Positions 26,807 to 33,060 of a stretch of DNA of 64,000 bases are shown piece by piece. The notes beneath the pieces are model-generated. The model had not been told where the DNA came from and ran no database searches. It saw only the letters and a program-made list of their open reading frames with translations. How positions within the stretch are numbered: the stretch's first letter is position 1; each line of letters opens with the position of its first letter. The position numbers and the translations under genes were made by a program. This DNA is from SZUA-584 sp041656035 (GTDB lineage: Bacteria > Bacillota > Clostridia > Christensenellales > SZUA-584), in assembly GCA_964586785.1 (NCBI GenBank), contig CAZPHS010000008.1, forward strand, positions 1 through 64,000, written 5' to 3'.

Positions 26807-27454
26807 TTAATCCACTATGTTGCCGGTTCTTCTGGTTGGGGGATAAAGCCTATCGTGCATGTATTTTTCGGACATATACAAAGCGGCTACGGGGTTATGC
26901 CCGAGCAATCTGTCCTTAACAACAAGATATGTAACGGGAAGCTTTGTGTTTCTTATAAACAGCGAATCGTGTCCAACGCACAATCCCATAATAACCGCAA
27001 GCTCGCACCCCGCTTTTTCAAGATACAAAGCCTGTCCTATAGGATTGCACAGCCCTTCCCAATCCTTCTTTACCTGGTATTCCCCAAGCCCAAGCTCTGT
27101 TTTGGAGAATGTTCCCGCCTTGCAGCAAACCGTATCCACCTTAAAGCCGTTCGCGGTGAAAATCTTATAAACTATTCCCGCTTCCTCTTTAAAAGTCATA
27201 CAATGGGCAATGCCTATTTTCTTATAACCCATGTTTGTCGCGAACTCCATTATTTCTTCGACCCGGGTTCTTTCGCGATATCCTTCGTATTCGGTTTTGC
27301 AGGCTTGCCTGGCAAGCTTTAAGTCTTCCCCAACATACAATTCTCTGCTCTTTTTTGCCGTATCCTCATCTCTGCATGGACAGTTTGCAGGCAAGTCCAC
27401 TCTCGCCTTGGTGTCGCAAGGATGATCTTTCTGGCATAATCCGCATACATACAT
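26807..27454 (-). CDS. DUF1847 Cys-rich protein
   Basis: About 215 residues from MYVCGLCQKDHPC, the start preceded by GAGGAGGG. A longer in-frame reading begins in a 5' tandem repeat and has no ribosome site. Conserved Cys lie in CGLCQ, CPCRDE, IAHCMTF, DTVCCKAGTFSK, GLCNPIGQA and IMGLCVGHDS. This is the DUF1847 family, which I associate with anaerobes; its Cys set suggests metal or cluster binding. Function is unknown. It is co-transcribed with the MBL-fold gene from a promoter carrying the GntR-type operator, so it probably serves the same pathway. Confidence 0.8.
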   Translation of the reverse strand: MYVCGLCQKDHPCDTKARVDLPANCPCRDEDTAKKSRELYVGEDLKLARQACKTEYEGYRERTRVEEIMEFATNMGYKKIGIAHCMTFKEEAGIVYKIFTANGFKVDTVCCKAGTFSKTELGLGEYQVKKDWEGLCNPIGQALYLEKAGCELAVIMGLCVGHDSLFIRNTKLPVTYLVVKDRLLGHNPVAALYMSEKYMHDRLYPPTRRTGNIVD

Positions 27455-27470
27455 TATAAATCCCTCCTCT

Positions 27471-27560
27471 ATTGTGTTGAACATCCGGTCCCGATCTTTT
27501 ATTGTGTTGAACATTCGATCCCGATCTTTTATTGTGTTGAACATCCGATCCCGATCTTTA
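27471..27560 (-). repeat. Three 30-bp tandem repeats in the DUF1847 leader
   Basis: A 30-bp unit beginning ATTGTGTTGAACAT occurs at 27471, 27501 and 27531 with only one or two changes. On the minus strand each copy contains an in-frame ATG (MFNTIKDRDR), but only the last copy runs on into the ribosome site of DUF1847. The copies lie between the promoter and the gene. Confidence 0.9.
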
Positions 27561-27566
27561 TAATAT

Positions 27567-27594
27567 ATTATATACTATATATCATTACAGTCAA
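27567..27594 (-). promoter_or_regulatory. Promoter/operator of DUF1847-MBL operon
   Basis: Minus strand TTGACT (27594-27589), 16 bases, TATAAT (27572-27567), with the same 18-base AT-rich element as the sugar-operon promoter lying across the spacer and -10. Transcription would start just before the 30-bp repeats. Confidence 0.7.
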
Positions 27595-27675
27595 CAGGTT
27601 ATCAAAATAATTTTGGGATTATACCTAAAACAAAAGCAAATATTTTATTCTGAATGCTAGCGGAATCATCGAGGC

Positions 27676-27827
27676 GCCCCCGCGAAGCGCGATTTTGCGG
27701 GGATAAGGAAGAACGAAGGGCCCCCGCGAAGTGCAGCTTCGTGGGGAAAAGGAGGAGCAACGGAGCGGGACGAGAAATCCCCAACCGCGAAGCGATTGGG
27801 GATTATGAGTGGAGCAAAGTTTGCTCC
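27676..27827. repeat. Cluster of short palindromic hairpin elements
   Basis: Four hairpins in about 150 bases: around 27676-27702 (CCCCGC/GCGGGG), 27722-27746 (CCCCGCGAAG/CTTCGTGGGG), 27776-27804 (AATCCCCAA/TTGGGGATT) and 27811-27827 (GGAGCAA/TTGCTCC). Several loops carry GCGAAGCG-like cores. It resembles a REP-type palindromic element and codes for nothing credible. It continues into the 144-bp repeats on its right. Confidence 0.6.
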
Positions 27828-27835
27828 GACGTAGC

Positions 27836-28272
27836 AGCGAAACTAGGATTCGCTCCGGTCACTTCGTTCCCTATCACGCCGTCTCCCCTGCCTTCATCCG
27901 CCATCGGCGGCGGCAGGCTCGCGTTCGAATCCCATATCAAAAGCAAACAACGCCCTTACGGGCGCCGTTTGCTTTTGGTAGCGGAACTAGGATTCGCTCC
28001 GGTCACTTCGTTCCCTATCACGTCGTCTCACCTGCCTTCATCCGCCACTGGCGGCGGCAGGCTCGCGTTCGAATCCCATATAAAAAGCAAACAACGCCCT
28101 TGCGGGCGCCGTTTGCTTTTGGCAGCGGAACTAGGATTCGCTCCGGTCACTTCGTTCCCTATCACGTCGTCTCACCTGCCTTCATCCGCCACTGGCGGCG
28201 GCAGGCTCGCGTTCGAATCCCATATAAAAAGCAAACAACGCCCTTGCGGGCGCCGTTTGCTTTTGGCAGCGG
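27836..28272 (-). repeat. Three 144-bp tandem repeats carrying the tRNA-Gln 3' end
   Basis: The word AACTAGGATTCG recurs at 27841, 27985, 28129 and 28273, exactly 144 bases apart; the last copy is inside tRNA-Gln. Each unit holds the 3' end of that tRNA including CCA (the first copy is degenerate there), a terminator-like hairpin of the AAGCAAACGGCGCCC type, and a structured filler with CCTGCC/GGCAGG arms. Units 2 and 3 are nearly identical; unit 1 has drifted. Because 144 divides by three the array keeps an open frame, but that frame is not a gene. Confidence 0.9.
28226..28263 (-). terminator. Terminator of the tRNA-Val/6S/tRNA-Gln unit
   Basis: Minus strand AAAAGCAAACGGCGCCC, loop GCAA, GGGCGTTGTTTGCTTTTT: a very long stem ending in a T-run directly after the CCA of tRNA-Gln. 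Copies of it lie in the two upstream 144-bp repeats. Confidence 0.85.
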
Positions 28273-28337
28273 AACTAGGATTCGAACCTAGACAATACGA
28301 GTCAGAGTCGTAGGTGCTACCGTTACACAATTCCGCT
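28264..28337 (-). tRNA. tRNA-Gln (anticodon CTG)
   Basis: A 74-base cloverleaf including encoded CCA. Acceptor arm AGCGGAA pairs with TTCCGCT; the anticodon stem TACGA/TCGTA encloses loop CTCTGAC, giving anticodon CTG for codon CAG; the T-arm reads CTAGG-TTCGAAT-CCTAG. It is the promoter-distal gene of the tRNA/6S cluster and its 3' end is the sequence duplicated in the adjacent repeats. Confidence 0.93.
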
Positions 28338-28365
28338 ATGCTCTTTAAAAGCTTTCAGTCGTTAA

Positions 28366-28541
28366 TATATCCCGTGGTGCCGTCCGCCAGGTTTTAACAC
28401 CTGCCCCTTAAAAGCAGGTGGGTGCGCCGTCTAAACTTCTGCCCTCCCGTCAAAGCGGGCCCGGCATCCGATTTATGAACAAGTGCTCCCGTAAACATAC
28501 TGTAGGTTTAAAATCAAGGCGTCATTCGCACACCGCAGGAT
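28366..28541 (-). ncRNA. ssrS: 6S RNA
   Basis: About 176 bases between two tRNA genes. The ends UCCUGCGGUGU and GCACCACGGGA form the closing stem with one mismatch. The 5' half contains UUUUAAACCUACAGU and ACGGGAGCAC, and the 3' side carries a small hairpin CACCUGC/GGCAGGUG, as expected in the central bubble of Firmicutes 6S RNA, which mimics an open promoter and binds sigma-A RNA polymerase. The exact ends are uncertain; its 5' end touches the CCA of tRNA-Val, so it may be released by tRNA processing. The call is by eye from memory of the family. Confidence 0.75.
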
Positions 28542-28618
28542 TGGTGGGGTTAATTGGGATCGAACCAACGGCCTCTACGATGTCAACGTAGCGCTCTAAC
28601 CGGCTGAGCTATAACCCC
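28542..28618 (-). tRNA. tRNA-Val (anticodon GAC)
   Basis: A 77-base cloverleaf with encoded CCA. Acceptor GGGGTTA/TAACCCC, D-arm with AGCTCAGCCGGTTAGAGC, anticodon stem CTACG/CGTAG with loop TTGACAT giving GAC (codon GUC), and T-arm TTGGTTCGATCCCAA. It is the first gene after the cluster promoter, 19 bases from the -10 box. Confidence 0.95.
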
Positions 28619-28636
28619 CCGAAAGCCGCATTTCAT

Positions 28637-28664
28637 ATTATACACAATACGGCGGGTAAATCAA
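28637..28664 (-). promoter_or_regulatory. Promoter of the tRNA-Val/6S/tRNA-Gln unit
   Basis: Minus strand TTGATT (28664-28659), 16 bases, TATAAT (28642-28637). It is the only good promoter upstream of the RNA cluster and its start point would lie about 10 bases before tRNA-Val. Confidence 0.75.
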
Positions 28665-28886
28665 TAGCTTTTTTGCGGCCGCCGTTTGTCGCTTTCACGG
28701 TATATACCGGTTTGGCGCGCTGTTCGCGCATATACCGGATATCGCTCCGCTCCCTATTGCGGAATTAACCATGTAAAAGCGTAAGCTGTATCGCCCAGGC
28801 GTTTCGAATATATCCGCCGCCCGCTTAATCCAAGCTGTCTTTCCTCTTATCCTCTATATATAGTAAGTATAAATTTTTAACAACAC

Positions 28887-28923
28887 CACATTTGCTGTAC
28901 TATATCAAAAAATGTGGTATAAT
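28887..28923 (+). promoter_or_regulatory. DUF4364 promoter region with inverted repeat
   Basis: TATAAT at 28918-28923 is a perfect -10 box; the best -35 is weak. CCACATTT (28887-28894) and AAATGTGG (28910-28917) are an 8-bp inverted repeat filling the space upstream of the -10, placed as an operator would be. The left arm overlaps the -35 region. Confidence 0.5.
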
Positions 28924-28953
28924 CAGAATAGATATTTTTGCGGGGAGGTTATG

Positions 28954-29472
28954 ATGCAAATTGAAGCTATTGCACAAAACAAGCTGCTTATATTATATCT
29001 GCTAAAAACAATAAACATACAGCTGTCCGAACTGCAAATACTGCGCATAGTGTCGGACAACGGCTGGCTTAACTACTTTGATTTAAAAGAGTGCATGTTT
29101 GAGCTTATAGAAAGCGATCTTGTAGAACGCCGCGATACGCCAAACGGTGTGTTTTTCGCGATAACGCAGCTTGGCGGCTCAACGGTTTTTTATCTCGAAA
29201 AAGAACTGCCCGCTTCGGTGCGCAAATCCATAAATTCATACTGCGAAAAAAACAGGGACGACCTTAAGCTTGAAACGGAGCTTCATGCAGATTACATAAA
29301 AATAGACGAAGGCGAGTACAAGGTGATGCTTAAAGTACTGGAAAATCAGGTGCCCGTTTTTGAGCTTAATCTTGTCACCTACTCGCAGTCGTCCGCCGAA
29401 GCGTTTATAAAAAAGTGGAAAAGCGCGGCGCCTGTTATTTACAAGTACACTTATGACAGCCTATCCGAATAA
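28954..29472 (+). CDS. DUF4364 family protein
   Basis: About 172 residues from MQIEAIAQNKLLILYLL; GGGGAGG lies five bases before this ATG and two before an adjacent one. The N-terminal half is a winged-helix-like region (LQILRIVSDNGWLNYFDLKECMFELIESDLVERR) resembling PadR/DUF4364 regulators of Clostridia. No catalytic motif is visible. It is probably a DNA-binding regulator, possibly acting on the inverted repeat over its own promoter, but that is inferred. Confidence 0.78.
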   Translation: MQIEAIAQNKLLILYLLKTINIQLSELQILRIVSDNGWLNYFDLKECMFELIESDLVERRDTPNGVFFAITQLGGSTVFYLEKELPASVRKSINSYCEKNRDDLKLETELHADYIKIDEGEYKVMLKVLENQVPVFELNLVTYSQSSAEAFIKKWKSAAPVIYKYTYDSLSE

Positions 29473-29509
29473 CAGCCCTTTATGCCGCGCATCTTTCGCA
29501 ACATTGCTC

Positions 29510-29538
29510 TTGCTTTTTAATATGCTTTGTGATATTAT
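29510..29538 (+). promoter_or_regulatory. Promoter of the TM1266-family gene
   Basis: TTGCTT (29510-29515), 17 bases, TATTAT (29533-29538). Predicted transcription starts a few bases before the structured leader that begins at 29548. Confidence 0.65.
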
Positions 29539-29547
29539 TCACATAAA

Positions 29548-29697
29548 GCGGATAGAGAGCGTTCTTTATTCGTTGTGCCAAGCAAAAATACTGTTCTGAC
29601 GGCGCAGACGTTAAGTCTTAACCGGAAGGTATGTTGCAATATAAGCGTTAATATTTTAACGGTTATCCGCCGCCTGCCTTTCGCGCAGGTTTTTGTT
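29548..29697 (+). promoter_or_regulatory. Candidate riboswitch/attenuator leader with terminator
   Basis: GCGGATA (29548-29554) pairs perfectly with TATCCGC (29664-29670), closing a domain of about 120 bases. Inside, TGTGCC/GGCGCA and TTAAGTCTTAA can form hairpins, and TAACCG can pair with CGGTTA next to the closing stem, offering an alternative fold. Directly after comes CCTGC (29673-29677)/GCAGG (29685-29689) and TTTTTGTTTT, an intrinsic terminator, then the ribosome site GGGAGGG. This aptamer-then-terminator layout is that of a transcriptional riboswitch. I do not recognise the class. Confidence 0.6.
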
Positions 29698-29726
29698 TTC
29701 TTTGGGAATAATATAAGGGAGGGCGT

Positions 29727-29978
29727 ATGAAAAGAATTGCGGTAATAAGCGCTATACTTGAAAATCCGCAGCGTACACAGTCGGATTTTAATACCGTCGT
29801 GGCGGGCTTTAAGGGTATCATAAAAGGGCGCATGGGACTTCCGCTCCATGAGCACAACATAACCGTAATCACAATAACTGTCGCGGGCGCTCTTGATGAT
29901 ATTAACAGCCTCACGGGCAAACTAGGCCTGCTGCCGGACGTATTGGTAAAAACCTCTGTATCAAAAAAAGAATTTTAA
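29727..29978 (+). CDS. Iron-only hydrogenase system regulator, TM1266 family
   Basis: An 83-residue ACT/NikR-like ferredoxin-fold protein: MKRIAVISAILENPQRTQSDFNTVVAG, then HNITVITITVAGALDDINSLTGKLGLLPDV. This matches the putative regulator found beside [FeFe]-hydrogenase maturation genes (hydE, hydF, hydG). No hydrogenase gene is in the window. The next gene, 21 bases on, encodes a NitT-type binding protein, so the two probably form a unit under the structured leader. Function in hydrogenase control is inferred by the field from gene neighbourhood. Confidence 0.85.
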   Translation: MKRIAVISAILENPQRTQSDFNTVVAGFKGIIKGRMGLPLHEHNITVITITVAGALDDINSLTGKLGLLPDVLVKTSVSKKEF

Positions 29979-29999
29979 TAAAAGGAGAATTGATTTATT

Positions 30000-30965
30000 A
30001 TGAAAAAGATACTTGCAGTATCGCTCGCGCTGGCTATGACGCTGATTTTGCTTATGTCCTGCCAGTCCAATCAACAACAGCAATCACCGGCGCCTGACAG
30101 CCCTATAAGAATTGCGACGCTTGCAGGCCCCACCGGTATGGGCATTGTGCGGCTGATGGACAACGACGCTTACGAAATAAGCATTTACAGCACACCCGAC
30201 CAAATCACGCCAAAGGTAATCAGCGGCGAGGTTGATGCGGCCACAATACCTTCTAATGTCGCGGCGGTGCTGTACAACAAAATGAACGGCGGCATTAAAA
30301 TAGTCGCGATAAACACAACAGGCGTGCTGTACATACTCGAGAACGGGGATACGGTTAATAGTATTGATGATTTATCCGGTAAAACGCTTTACGCCACGGG
30401 GCAGGGCGCCACGCCGGAATACGCTTTGGAGAAGATACTCGCTCATAACGGCGTTAGCGATACGGACGTTAAATACATGGGCGCGCACGCCGACCTTGCC
30501 AACGCCATGGCCGCGGGCGACGTCGCTCTCGCGCTTTTACCCGAGCCTTTCGTATCCACCGTGCTGTCTAAAAATCCGGCGGTAACCGTCAAAATCGATA
30601 TAAATGACGAATGGCAAAAAATATACGGCGAAGAAGCCGGAATGCCTATGGGCGTTACCATTGTAAGCAGTGAGTTTGCGGAGAATAAAGCCGCTATGGA
30701 AAGGCTTATTGCCGATTACAGCGCTTCCGTATTATACGTAACTGATAAAACAAGCAACGCCGCCGCCGATATCGCGGCAGAAAAAATAGTCGGAAGCGAA
30801 GATATCGCAAAGGCGGCAATCCCGCGCAGCGGCATATCATTTATTATAGGTCCGTCATGCAAAAAAATACTTGACGATTATTTCGCGCTTATGTATGAAA
30901 GCAATCCGGACTCGCTAGGCGGCTCTGTTCCCGCCGAAGATATCTTTTTTATGCCGCAGAATTAA
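30000..30965 (+). CDS. ABC substrate-binding lipoprotein, NitT/SsuA/THI5-like
   Basis: A 321-residue binding protein. The signal peptide ends LILLMSCQS (lipobox Cys near 21), then a Gln-rich tether and a type 2 periplasmic fold: IRIATLAGPTGMGIVRLM, ISGEVDAATIPSNVAAVLYN, DDLSGKTLYATGQGATPEYALEKIL. This architecture is shared by binding proteins for nitrate, sulfonates and thiamine-pyrimidine precursors. No permease or ATPase gene follows; a terminator ends the unit, so partners must lie elsewhere. The ligand is unknown. Confidence 0.85.
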   Translation: MKKILAVSLALAMTLILLMSCQSNQQQQSPAPDSPIRIATLAGPTGMGIVRLMDNDAYEISIYSTPDQITPKVISGEVDAATIPSNVAAVLYNKMNGGIKIVAINTTGVLYILENGDTVNSIDDLSGKTLYATGQGATPEYALEKILAHNGVSDTDVKYMGAHADLANAMAAGDVALALLPEPFVSTVLSKNPAVTVKIDINDEWQKIYGEEAGMPMGVTIVSSEFAENKAAMERLIADYSASVLYVTDKTSNAAADIAAEKIVGSEDIAKAAIPRSGISFIIGPSCKKILDDYFALMYESNPDSLGGSVPAEDIFFMPQN

Positions 30966-30978
30966 CAATTGCTTTTAT

Positions 30979-31011
30979 GGGGCTGTGAGTATTGTCTTAC
31001 AGCCCTTTTTT
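30979..31011 (+). terminator. Terminator after the binding-lipoprotein gene
   Basis: GGGCTGT (30980-30986) pairs with ACAGCCC (30999-31005), followed by TTTTTTG. It ends the TM1266-lipoprotein unit. Confidence 0.85.
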
Positions 31012-31067
31012 GCCCCTTTATCGCTTTCGAATAATTATATCGGCCGTTTACCGGCGCTTTGACCGAA

Positions 31068-31096
31068 TTGACTTTTACACACTGTTACTATAAAAT
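31068..31096 (+). promoter_or_regulatory. Promoter of the surface-protein gene
   Basis: TTGACT (31068-31073), 17 bases, TAAAAT (31091-31096), about 58 bases before the start codon at 31154. Confidence 0.6.
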
Positions 31097-31153
31097 AAGC
31101 ATGATTTTAAAGTCTGATAGTCCTGCGTTTTTTAACGAAAAGGAGGAACTGTT

Positions 31154-32725
31154 TTGAGAAAATTCATAGCCATATTGTCGGTGGCGGTATTATTATTATC
31201 GATATTTACAGGCTTAGGCATAACGGCGTTTGCCGCCAATGTTCACTTTCAAATAGAGGCTGTTCCCGCCGAGCTTACAAAAGGCGGCAATGTTAAATTC
31301 AAATATGCCGTATCCAGCGATACAGAATATACGGACTGCGCCATTTATTATGACTCCAGCACTGAAGCGATGATTGAAATAGGAACTCTTAATGACATGG
31401 TAAAAACAGGCGACTTCTCAATGAATGTCGATGTGAATATGCTTGATGTTCCGCTTACCTTTCATTTAAAATCCGGAAGCGGAACACCGCTTGCAACCGT
31501 TTCGGTTACGGTAAAAAAGAAGACCGACATAAACCTGCAGGCAAGCATAACCCCAAACCGCACTATGGCCGCAAAAGGAGATACGGTTAAGCTTACCGTA
31601 AAGCTTGAAAATCCAGGCAATGTTGACGTTACATCCGTTAAGGTAAGCGCGGCGGGGCTTGACGGCGGCAAGGCCTTTAGGGATCCGTTCACCTTAACGC
31701 CCGGTCAGGAATGGAAATTCGAATACAGTTTTATTATGGGGAGCACGGATATAACATTCACTCCAACCATTGAGTATAACGCTAACGGCGCCGCGCAACA
31801 GCCAAAAAATTTGGAGCCGATAACTATAGTGCTTGAATCCCCCGGCGTTGTATTATCGGTAAACGCCAGCAAAAAAAATCCGAACCCCGGCGAAGAAGTT
31901 ACCTTTGAGCTTACAATAACTAACAACGGTAATTTATCGTACAGCAATATGAGCGTATCGCTCGACGGCGAAAACGAAAAGTTCCCGTCAAAGCGGCTTA
32001 ATCCGGGAGATTCATATTCGGAAACATATAAGCGTTCATTCGATGTGTCCACGGATGTCATATTCACGGTTACCCTTAAAAACCATATGGGAGAAACCAA
32101 AAGCGTCAGCACAACGGTAAGCATCCGTCTGCCCGTAGATATAGACAGCGTTATTGGCAGCTTAAAACTGTCCGTTTCCGCCGACCGCCTTCAGCTGGCA
32201 TCGGCGGGCGTTATTAACTTTTCGGGCTATGTACAGAATTTTTCCGAATATCCTCTTACGGACGTGCGCGTAAATGAAGCGAACATAGGAAATATATTCG
32301 CCAAACCGTTGCTTGAGCCGGGCGAGCGCCAGGATATACAATGGCGGCAGGATATCAACGATACAACGGAGTACAATTTTATACTTACGGCGACAGACGC
32401 CGACGGCAACGGTTACACCATAACCGCCGACACAATCACCGTTACAATACTCTCGCCCCCCGAGCCGTCTTTGGATTTCAATGATGCCGTAACTCTGCCC
32501 GCCCCCACGAACGATATCGGAACAACCGGAGTGCTTCTTATTATAGCGGGCGTACTCGTTCTGCTTATAGCGGGCGTAGGCATAGCCCTGATTGTTCTAT
32601 GGCAAAAGGGGCGTTCGCCTTCCAACCGCTCGACACGCAAAACGCCGCGCAAGGGCACTGCCAAAAAGCGCCCCGCGTCCCGCTCTTACGGGAACAAGAG
32701 CTACCGCGACAGGAACAATTTCTGA
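31154..32725 (+). CDS. Membrane-anchored surface protein with CARDB/NEW3-like domains
   Basis: A 523-residue exported protein. Residues 1-28 are a signal peptide ending TAFAA. Two or three immunoglobulin-like repeats follow, with recurring patterns VKLTVKLENPGNVDVTSVKVS and VTFELTITNNGNLSYSNMSVS, characteristic of CARDB/NEW3 (COG1361) domains. A transmembrane helix near 455-480 (GVLLIIAGVLVLLIAGVGIALIV) and a very basic tail ending RSYGNKSYRDRNNF anchor it with the repeats outside. The start has AAGGAGGA upstream and a TTG codon. Function unknown; probably adhesion or wall organisation. It has its own promoter and terminator. Confidence 0.78.
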   Translation: MRKFIAILSVAVLLLSIFTGLGITAFAANVHFQIEAVPAELTKGGNVKFKYAVSSDTEYTDCAIYYDSSTEAMIEIGTLNDMVKTGDFSMNVDVNMLDVPLTFHLKSGSGTPLATVSVTVKKKTDINLQASITPNRTMAAKGDTVKLTVKLENPGNVDVTSVKVSAAGLDGGKAFRDPFTLTPGQEWKFEYSFIMGSTDITFTPTIEYNANGAAQQPKNLEPITIVLESPGVVLSVNASKKNPNPGEEVTFELTITNNGNLSYSNMSVSLDGENEKFPSKRLNPGDSYSETYKRSFDVSTDVIFTVTLKNHMGETKSVSTTVSIRLPVDIDSVIGSLKLSVSADRLQLASAGVINFSGYVQNFSEYPLTDVRVNEANIGNIFAKPLLEPGERQDIQWRQDINDTTEYNFILTATDADGNGYTITADTITVTILSPPEPSLDFNDAVTLPAPTNDIGTTGVLLIIAGVLVLLIAGVGIALIVLWQKGRSPSNRSTRKTPRKGTAKKRPASRSYGNKSYRDRNNF

Positions 32726-32736
32726 TATGCATAACG

Positions 32737-32765
32737 ATGCCCCCAAAATAACGGGGGCATTTTTA
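32737..32765 (+). terminator. Terminator of the surface-protein gene
   Basis: ATGCCCCC (32737-32744), 8-base loop, GGGGGCAT (32753-32760), then TTTTTATT. A classic intrinsic terminator. Confidence 0.9.
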
Positions 32766-32861
32766 TTAATATTAAAACCGATATTAATTATTAAACGCGT
32801 AAAATAATTTTGCGCTCGGGCATAAATATTTAAACTATATTCACAAGTGGTTTTTTACCTT

Positions 32862-33004
32862 TTATCCACCAAAGCATGTGGATAACGTGCTATTTTTAGT
32901 GGATAACACGCTTGCGGCCATAATAACGTAAGCTTATCTGGCATTGTTTGGGGATTTAATAACCTGTGGCGTACACATTTTCGCTTGTGGATAAGCGCCG
33001 GTAA
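32862..33004. promoter_or_regulatory. Cluster of four DnaA boxes
   Basis: TTATCCACC at 32862, TGTGGATAA at 32877-32885, AGTGGATAA at 32898-32906 and TGTGGATAA at 32996-33004. Two match the consensus DnaA 9-mer exactly and two differ at one base. They lie in a 335-base gene-free, AT-rich stretch between two terminators. No dnaA, dnaN or other origin genes are near, so a DnaA-titration or checkpoint locus is more likely than oriC. Confidence 0.65.
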
Positions 33005-33016
33005 AACTTACCGGCA

Positions 33017-33044
33017 AATAAAAAAAGGCGCGAATACACGCGCG
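33017..33044 (-). terminator. Terminator of the SpoIID/SH3 gene
   Basis: Minus strand GCGCG (33043-33039), 6-base loop, CGCGC (33032-33028), C, then seven Ts. It begins 17 bases after the stop codon. A separate palindrome with GCCGGTAA/TTACCGGC arms adjoins it at about 32997-33015. Confidence 0.75.
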
Positions 33045-33060
33045 GCGGTATACCAATCTG

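Larger units (their letters stand above)
28619..28953. other. Intergenic region between tRNA-Val and DUF4364
   Basis: This 335-base stretch has no gene I can support. It holds the tRNA-Val promoter at its left end, a palindromic patch near 28707-28740 with CCGGT/ACCGG and GCGCG/CGCGC arms that is not followed by a T-run, and the DUF4364 promoter at its right end. Confidence 0.6.

Noticed and set aside
28040..28090. T-arm-like GTTCGAATCCC in each 144-bp repeat as a further tRNA
   Set aside because: No flanking T stem, acceptor or anticodon arm can be formed.
27836..28272. CRISPR array
   Set aside because: The repeats are long tandem copies without unique spacers, and no cas gene is near.
27654..28313. 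Open frames of 160-220 codons on the plus strand across the tRNA region
   Set aside because: They read through three 144-bp repeats, the antisense of tRNA-Gln and its terminators; the repeated peptide arises because 144 is a multiple of three. No ribosome site.
32726..33060. Chromosome origin oriC
   Set aside because: DnaA boxes are present but there is no dnaA, dnaN, recF, gyrB or rpmH neighbour and I cannot compute skew, so I report only a DnaA-box cluster.
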